Shown here: positions 59,453 to 64,000 of the stretch, piece after piece
How positions within the stretch are numbered: the first letter of the stretch is position 1
How the letters are laid out: every line of letters begins with the position of its first letter
Origin: Vibrio coralliilyticus
Lineage (GTDB): Bacteria; Pseudomonadota; Gammaproteobacteria; Enterobacterales; Vibrionaceae
Assembly (NCBI RefSeq): GCF_024449095.1
Contig: NZ_CP024627.1
Coordinates: forward strand, 62,001-126,000
Reading direction: 5' to 3'
Length of the DNA stretch: 64,000 nt
The notes under the pieces: generated by a model
Databases searched by the model: none
Told to the model about the DNA's origin: nothing
The model's input: only the letters and a program-made list of their open reading frames with translations
Program-made: the position numbers and the translations under genes

Positions 59453-59695
59453 GCAATGGTTTCCAAACAAATCAAGGTATCGATATAAGTAAACGATTTC
59501 ACGTAAATATAACTGACTTAAATATAATGAATAAATGCACAATGCGACTGCAGTTTTGACACAAATGTGCACAGTGTCTATCAAGGAACGGTGATTTTTT
59601 CAGGGTAAGATTAAAAACATTGCAAAATCGATGAATTGCCCCAATGTCTAGGGCTGAAATACTCCTTCACATTATAGAATTAAGAGAATCCACGG

Positions 59696-62023
59696 ATGAG
59701 CCAAGCTATCTGTCAAATGATTGCTCAAGAACTGAATGTTCGTACTGAGCAAGTTACCGCTGCTGTTAATCTGATCGATGATGGTAATACGGTGCCATTC
59801 ATTGCCCGTTACCGTAAAGAAGTGACAGGTGGTCTGGACGATACCCAATTACGTAATCTCGACAGCCGTTTAGCGTATCTGCGTGAACTGGATGATCGTC
59901 GTCAGACGATTCTGAAATCCATTCAGGAACAAGGCAAACTGACGGCTGAGCTTGAAACGGAAATCAATCAAGCGGATAGCAAAACTCGCCTTGAAGACTT
60001 GTATCTGCCATACAAACCTAAGCGTCGCACCAAAGGCCAGATTGCGATTGAAGCTGGCTTGGAGCCGCTGGCGGACAAACTGTGGAACGAACCGCAAACG
60101 GATCCCGAACAGGAAGCAACGCATTACATTGATGCTGAAAAAGGGGTTGCTGATGTAAAAGCGGCTCTTGATGGTGCGCGTGCCATTGTTATGGAGCGGA
60201 TTGCTGAAGACGCTAACTTGCTAGAGAAAATTCGTCTTCATCTGAACCGTAATGCAGAGATTATGTCTCGTGTTGTGGAAGGTAAGGAGCGAGAGGGTGA
60301 AAAGTTCAAAGACTATTTTGAGCATAATGAAGCACTGAGCAAGGTGCCTTCACACCGCGCACTTGCAATGTTGCGTGGGCGAAATGAAGGCTTTCTGACA
60401 TTGGCGATGAATGCTGACCCTGATCAAGAAGAGGGGGCGCGTCAATCGTATTGCGAAACCCTGATCGCGGACCATTACGGTATCTCGCTGAGTCAGGCGC
60501 CTGCTGATGGTTGGCGTAAGCAAGTGATCAGTTGGGCGTGGCGCATCAAAGTTTCGATGCACATGGAAACCGAGTTGATGGGCGCGATGAAAGAGCGGGC
60601 TGAAATTGAAGCGATTGAGGTGTTTGCCACGAATTTGAAAGATTTGTTGATGGCAGCACCGGCTGGCCCTCGTGCCACATTGGGGCTCGATCCTGGTCTG
60701 AGAACAGGCTCAAAGATCGCGGTTGTAGACTCAACAGGTAAGGTACTGGCAACCGAGACAATTTATCCTCACCCACCACAGAACCAGTACGATAAGTCGG
60801 CACAAGTGGTGGCGAAACTGGTGCAACAGTTCAATGTTGACCTCATTGCTATTGGTAATGGTACCGCCTCACGTGAAACCGACAGCTTCGTCGCCGATCT
60901 GATAAAGCGTAACAACCTAAAAGTGCAGAAGATCATGGTGAGTGAAGCGGGGGCATCGGTTTATTCCGCTTCTGAATTGGCCGCGAAAGAGTTTCCACAT
61001 CTTGACGTGTCATTGCGCGGCGCAGTGTCGATTGCTCGTCGTCTGCAGGACCCACTCGCGGAGCTAGTTAAAATTGACCCTAAATCGATTGGTGTTGGCC
61101 AATATCAACATGATGTCAGCCAGTCAATGTTGGCTAAGCGTTTGGATGCCGTGGTTGAGGATTGTGTAAACGCCGTGGGTGTGGATGTGAACACGGCATC
61201 CCCTGCTTTGCTGACTCGTGTTGCTGGCTTATCGAGTACCCTTGCTCAAAATATCGTTGATTACCGCGATGAACATGGCCGCTTTGAAGCGCGAACCACA
61301 TTGAAGAAGGTGGCGCGCCTTGGGCCTAAGGCATTCGAACAGTGTGCCGGATTCCTACGTATCATGGATGGTAAAAACCCGCTAGATGCGTCATCCGTTC
61401 ACCCAGAAGCTTACCCAGTGGTAAAAGCGATAGCGGAGAAAAACAGCAAAGACGTTCGTGCTTTGATTGGTGATACTCAGTTCTTACGAGGGCTTCATGC
61501 GGTCGATTATACTGATGATAACTTCGGTGTTCCGACGGTCAGTGACATTATTAAAGAGCTAGATAAACCGGGGCGGGATCCTCGTCCAGAATTCAAAACC
61601 GCGACATTTGCCGATGGGGTGAATCAAGTGTCAGATCTTGAGCCAGGGATGGTATTGGAAGGAGTGGTTTCTAACGTGGCCAACTTTGGCGCTTTCGTTG
61701 ACATTGGTGTGCATCAGGATGGCTTAGTGCATATTTCAGCATTGACGGATCGCTTTGTATCGGATCCGCGCGAAGTAGTGAAAGCCGGTGATATCGTGAA
61801 AGTGAAAGTGATGGAAGTGGATATCCAGCGTAAACGTATCGGTTTGTCGATGCGTCTTACCGATGAGCCAGGTCAGGATAATCGTTCGCAACGCTCTTCA
61901 GATACTCGCGCTCAGCAGCGTCAAAGCCATGGTAGCAAAGGTGCTCAACGACGTCGTGATGAACCTGCTAGTGGGGCGATGGGCGGGGCGTTTGCTGCTG
62001 CCTTTGCCAAAGCGAAAAAATAA
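59696..62023 (+). CDS. tex: RNA-binding transcription accessory protein Tex
   Basis: 775 residues. N-terminal helical Tex domain ([20 protein letters not shown]), YqgF/RuvC-like region near 320-450 ([20 protein letters not shown]), helix-hairpin-helix motifs (about 490-560, [12 protein letters not shown]) and an S1 RNA-binding domain (about 650-720, [20 protein letters not shown]). C-terminal Gln/Arg/Gly-rich tail. Binds nucleic acid and affects expression of secreted proteins and toxins in some pathogens. ATG at 59696. Confidence 0.97.
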   Translation: MSQAICQMIAQELNVRTEQVTAAVNLIDDGNTVPFIARYRKEVTGGLDDTQLRNLDSRLAYLRELDDRRQTILKSIQEQGKLTAELETEINQADSKTRLEDLYLPYKPKRRTKGQIAIEAGLEPLADKLWNEPQTDPEQEATHYIDAEKGVADVKAALDGARAIVMERIAEDANLLEKIRLHLNRNAEIMSRVVEGKEREGEKFKDYFEHNEALSKVPSHRALAMLRGRNEGFLTLAMNADPDQEEGARQSYCETLIADHYGISLSQAPADGWRKQVISWAWRIKVSMHMETELMGAMKERAEIEAIEVFATNLKDLLMAAPAGPRATLGLDPGLRTGSKIAVVDSTGKVLATETIYPHPPQNQYDKSAQVVAKLVQQFNVDLIAIGNGTASRETDSFVADLIKRNNLKVQKIMVSEAGASVYSASELAAKEFPHLDVSLRGAVSIARRLQDPLAELVKIDPKSIGVGQYQHDVSQSMLAKRLDAVVEDCVNAVGVDVNTASPALLTRVAGLSSTLAQNIVDYRDEHGRFEARTTLKKVARLGPKAFEQCAGFLRIMDGKNPLDASSVHPEAYPVVKAIAEKNSKDVRALIGDTQFLRGLHAVDYTDDNFGVPTVSDIIKELDKPGRDPRPEFKTATFADGVNQVSDLEPGMVLEGVVSNVANFGAFVDIGVHQDGLVHISALTDRFVSDPREVVKAGDIVKVKVMEVDIQRKRIGLSMRLTDEPGQDNRSQRSSDTRAQQRQSHGSKGAQRRRDEPASGAMGGAFAAAFAKAKK

Positions 62024-62037
62024 CCCCTAGAAAGACA

Positions 62038-62064
62038 AATCCCCGCAATCGCGGGGATTTTTTC
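62038..62064 (+). terminator. Terminator of tex
   Basis: AATCCCCGC, loop AATC, GCGGGGATT, then TTTT. A strong stem 15 bases after the tex stop. Confidence 0.9.
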
Positions 62065-62092
62065 GGCATTTCCTAATCATTTGGCTTAGGAA

Positions 62093-62563
62093 CTACAACA
62101 CCGCAATGACATCTGAAGGTGTATTGGGTGCAACCGCATCACCATAGTGAAACTTAATCACAGTTCTGCGTTTGGCCATTTTGCCTTCAGTTATCGCCGC
62201 ATCGATTATGTGCCTAGGTAACCGAAAGCGCATTGCGTAGCCTTTGCCCTGATCTTCGCTGTAGCTATCCAGAGCAATCAGCTGGAAAATCCGTTCGAGT
62301 GTATCTTTAGGATCTTCCTGATAAGTAGCTTTGACTTCTTCTTGTTCACCGGTTTCATAGCTTGGATGCTCTGCCGGATCCCAAGAGGATTGCCTTCGCC
62401 TTTTATCATCGGCTTTAACTTTACGTTCAGCGTTACTTTTGGTTAATGCCACTGTTGGAGTGACGGGTTCGCGAACTTTATTGTCTCGAGCTGCCTGCTC
62501 CGTTTGCACATTAACCGATGGGGCGATCAGCGGTACACTTACATTGGTAGGTGATACGAGCAT
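62093..62563 (-). CDS. hypothetical protein, unrecognised
   Basis: 156 residues; I do not recognise a family. The N-terminal half (about 1-80) is low-complexity: Pro/Val/Thr-rich, then Lys/Arg-rich (SNAERKVKADDKRRRQS) and probably disordered. The C-terminal part (about 85-156) looks folded, with DTLERIFQLIALDSYSEDQG, YAMRFRLPRHIID and VIKFHYGDAVAPN. No signal peptide or membrane helix. The ATG at 62563 has GAGGAGG upstream. It lies between tex (convergent) and bioH (same strand, 109 bases upstream), with a long imperfect hairpin in its leader. Confidence 0.75.
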   Translation of the reverse strand: MLVSPTNVSVPLIAPSVNVQTEQAARDNKVREPVTPTVALTKSNAERKVKADDKRRRQSSWDPAEHPSYETGEQEEVKATYQEDPKDTLERIFQLIALDSYSEDQGKGYAMRFRLPRHIIDAAITEGKMAKRRTVIKFHYGDAVAPNTPSDVIAVL

Positions 62564-62581
62564 TTAAACCTCCTCACGCCC

Positions 62582-62617
62582 AGCCAGAAAATGCAATAAA
62601 ACAGCGTTTTCTTGGCT
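62582..62617 (-). other. Imperfect hairpin in the leader of the 156-residue gene
   Basis: AGCCAGAAAATGC (62582-62594) pairs with GCGTTTTCTTGGCT (62604-62617), one bulge and one G-U. No T run follows on the minus strand; it ends about 13 bases from the GAGGAGG ribosome-binding site of the downstream gene. Confidence 0.55.
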
Positions 62618-62672
62618 CGATTATTTATCGGCCTTGATAGTCAAAATTTTAGCGTATTAGGCAAAATAATTT

Positions 62673-63470
62673 CTATTTGCTGACTGAAAAGCGAATAACT
62701 TGCTGACAAAAATCGCTAAATTCGGTCATGAAAGGGGCGTGAGAAGAGGCGTCAAACATATAGCTTTCACTGCCGGGCATGAGGTTATCGACTTCAGCGG
62801 CGACTTTGGCTGGAACTAAGCCATCGAGGCGTCCGTAGAGGCGCAGAGTCGGTGTGGAAATCTCCGTGAGTGCTTGGCGGTAATCGATATCGGCTAGTAA
62901 TTGCAGACCTGACAGCAAAGATTGAGGGTTCGGTTCAGGGCGAGATAATACCGCTTGCTTGAGACTTTTGACATCCTGACGCGCAGAGGGGCTCCCCATA
63001 GCTTGCAAGGCCATAAAGCGTTCAACCGTCACGCGAAAGTCTTCGACCAATTGCTCGGTGAATGCTCTCAAGACTTGAGGCTGTATGCCGCGCCAGCGTT
63101 TTTCAGCGGAAAATTTTGGTGAACTGGCCACGGTGATCAGTTTAGCGATCCGTTCTGGGTGATGAATCGCGATATGCGTTGCCACCAAGCCGCCCAAAGA
63201 CCAGCCTAGCCAAATCGCCTTGTCCGGTGCGTTTTGCAACACTTGCTGCGCGAGCTCTTCCATCGTGTCGAAGTGTAATTGATGGCTATGGCCAAAGCCT
63301 GGTAGGTCAACGACGTGCACACGAAAATGCAGGCTTAATTGCTCAACGGCTTGATGCCAGACCGCACCATTCATACCCCAGCCATGAACCAAGACCAAAT
63401 CCTCACCCTGACCGGTGGAGTGCCAGTAAGGCGTTTCTGGTTTGATCTCATTGTGTGCCACGTTTTTCAT
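62673..63470 (-). CDS. bioH: pimeloyl-[acyl-carrier protein] methyl ester esterase BioH
   Basis: 265 residues, alpha/beta hydrolase. Oxyanion segment VHGWGMNGAVWH, nucleophile elbow LGWSLGGLVA, acid-residue segment LYGRLDGLVP, and catalytic His in SSHAPFMTEF. It hydrolyses the pimeloyl-ACP methyl ester to give pimeloyl-ACP for biotin synthesis. The ATG at 63470 is adjacent to AAAGG, which is too close; the in-frame GTG at 63461 has better spacing and may be the true start. Divergent from comF. Confidence 0.93.
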   Translation of the reverse strand: MKNVAHNEIKPETPYWHSTGQGEDLVLVHGWGMNGAVWHQAVEQLSLHFRVHVVDLPGFGHSHQLHFDTMEELAQQVLQNAPDKAIWLGWSLGGLVATHIAIHHPERIAKLITVASSPKFSAEKRWRGIQPQVLRAFTEQLVEDFRVTVERFMALQAMGSPSARQDVKSLKQAVLSRPEPNPQSLLSGLQLLADIDYRQALTEISTPTLRLYGRLDGLVPAKVAAEVDNLMPGSESYMFDASSHAPFMTEFSDFCQQVIRFSVSK

Positions 63471-63529
63471 CCTTTACACCCGAGCTAAAGCGATAAGCTG
63501 ATTGCTAAATTCGTTGATACTTGGCCCCT

Positions 63530-64000
63530 ATGTTAACTGATTGGATTAAGAAACACACAACCTACCTGTTTCCGAGTCATTGTGAACTGTGCCATATGGT
63601 GATAGAGCCTGAGGCCTTTCATCCTCAATTTTGTGTCACTTGTCAGCTGAGGTTTGCGCCAACAATACGTTGTCGTCGTTGCGGCTTAGTGACGCCAGAA
63701 GTGACTGAGATGTGCGGAGAGTGTTTAGTTTCACCGCCATTATGGACGCGCTTGTATTGTGTTGGAGATTATCAGCCCCCTTTGGCGAGTTATGTTCATC
63801 GCCTTAAATATGAAGGGCAGTATTGGCAGGCAAAAACTTTGTCTGGGCTCTTGGCTCCGCGAATCGACACCCGACCAGACTTGATCACTTTTGTGCCTGT
63901 GCATTGGCGCCGTTATTGCTATCGAGGCTATAACCAAAGTGAGCATTTGGCGTGGCAGATCAGCCGAGAGTTAGCTATTCCTTGTGATGCGGTGTTTAAA
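63530..64000 (+). CDS. comF: ComF family protein (partial, C-terminal end beyond window)
   Basis: 157 residues visible from the ATG at 63530. Two zinc-binding pairs: CELC...CVTC and CRRC...CGEC, then ASYVHRLKYEGQY and the VPVHWRRYCYRGYNQSEHLA segment, the start of the phosphoribosyltransferase-like domain. The PRPP-binding loop lies past the edge. ComF is needed for DNA uptake in transformation in several bacteria; with dprA at the start of the window this gives two competence-linked genes. Confidence 0.93.
   Translation, partial: MLTDWIKKHTTYLFPSHCELCHMVIEPEAFHPQFCVTCQLRFAPTIRCRRCGLVTPEVTEMCGECLVSPPLWTRLYCVGDYQPPLASYVHRLKYEGQYWQAKTLSGLLAPRIDTRPDLITFVPVHWRRYCYRGYNQSEHLAWQISRELAIPCDAVFK

Noticed and set aside
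59453..59584. Extended N-terminus of the retropepsin-like protein.
   Set aside because: The extension is upstream of a textbook signal peptide starting at 59452 and has no supporting ribosome-binding site.

Overview
The window is chromosomal DNA from a gamma-proteobacterium, almost certainly a Vibrio (Vibrionaceae). The 16S rRNA, the tRNA content of the rRNA operons and a gene order mixing Escherichia-like blocks (def-fmt-rsmB-trkA; dprA-smg-yrdD; tsaC-hemF-aroE-yrdB-yrdA) with a gspC-N cluster beside envZ-ompR-greB-tex-bioH all point there. Species cannot be fixed by eye. It is dense core genome; I see no prophage, insertion sequence, CRISPR array or integrated island.

Layout. 1-4561 (minus): def-fmt-rsmB-trkA-trkH, a translation-initiation/rRNA-methylation/K+ uptake operon. 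4812-7009 (plus): dprA-smg-yrdD, DNA uptake and zinc-ribbon genes. 7059-8682 (minus): purE-purK behind a PurR operator. 8879-11550 (plus): tsaC-hemF-aroE-yrdB, convergent with yrdA. 12092-23831 (plus): two head-to-tail rRNA operons, 16S-Glu-Lys-Val-23S-5S and 16S-Ile-Ala-23S-5S-Ser, each with its own promoter, boxA sites and RNase III processing stems. 23995-27638 (minus): adenosine deaminase and a membrane-bound cyclic-di-GMP protein. 27794-31971 (minus): glnA-glnL-glnG nitrogen regulation, with a sigma-54 promoter and NtrC sites. 32461-37935 (plus): typA, an orphan AAA ATPase, yihY, dtd and the yiiD-like gene, with a DUF2959 lipoprotein on the other strand. 37887-43244 (minus): an AsmA-like protein, pckA, hslO, hslR. 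43499-54723 (plus): the complete type II secretion operon gspC to gspN. 54774-56874 (minus): ompR-envZ. 57059-64000: greB, a secreted multi-repeat retropepsin-like protein, tex, an unrecognised 156-residue protein, bioH and the start of comF.

How the genes work together. The first blocks serve translation (Def, Fmt, RsmB, TsaC, Dtd, rRNA, tRNA), competence (DprA, ComF) and basic biosynthesis (PurEK, HemF, AroE, BioH). The gln block is a self-regulating nitrogen circuit: GlnL/GlnG act on the sigma-54 promoter of glnA and on an operator before glnL. The gsp genes build one type II secretion machine; the prepilin peptidase (gspO/pilD) and gspAB are not in the window.

The most interesting signals are: (1) the two rRNA operons differ by coordinated, structure-preserving base-pair changes in at least three 23S stems and by a flipped UUCG-capped hairpin in the leader; (2) the 23S-5S spacer of the second operon carries an extra string of small hairpins; (3) the secreted protein at 57572-59452 appears to have four tandem retropepsin-like repeats, of which only the outer two keep the DTGAD motif; (4) a terminator-like hairpin lies between ompR and envZ. 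No clear new multi-gene system was found.
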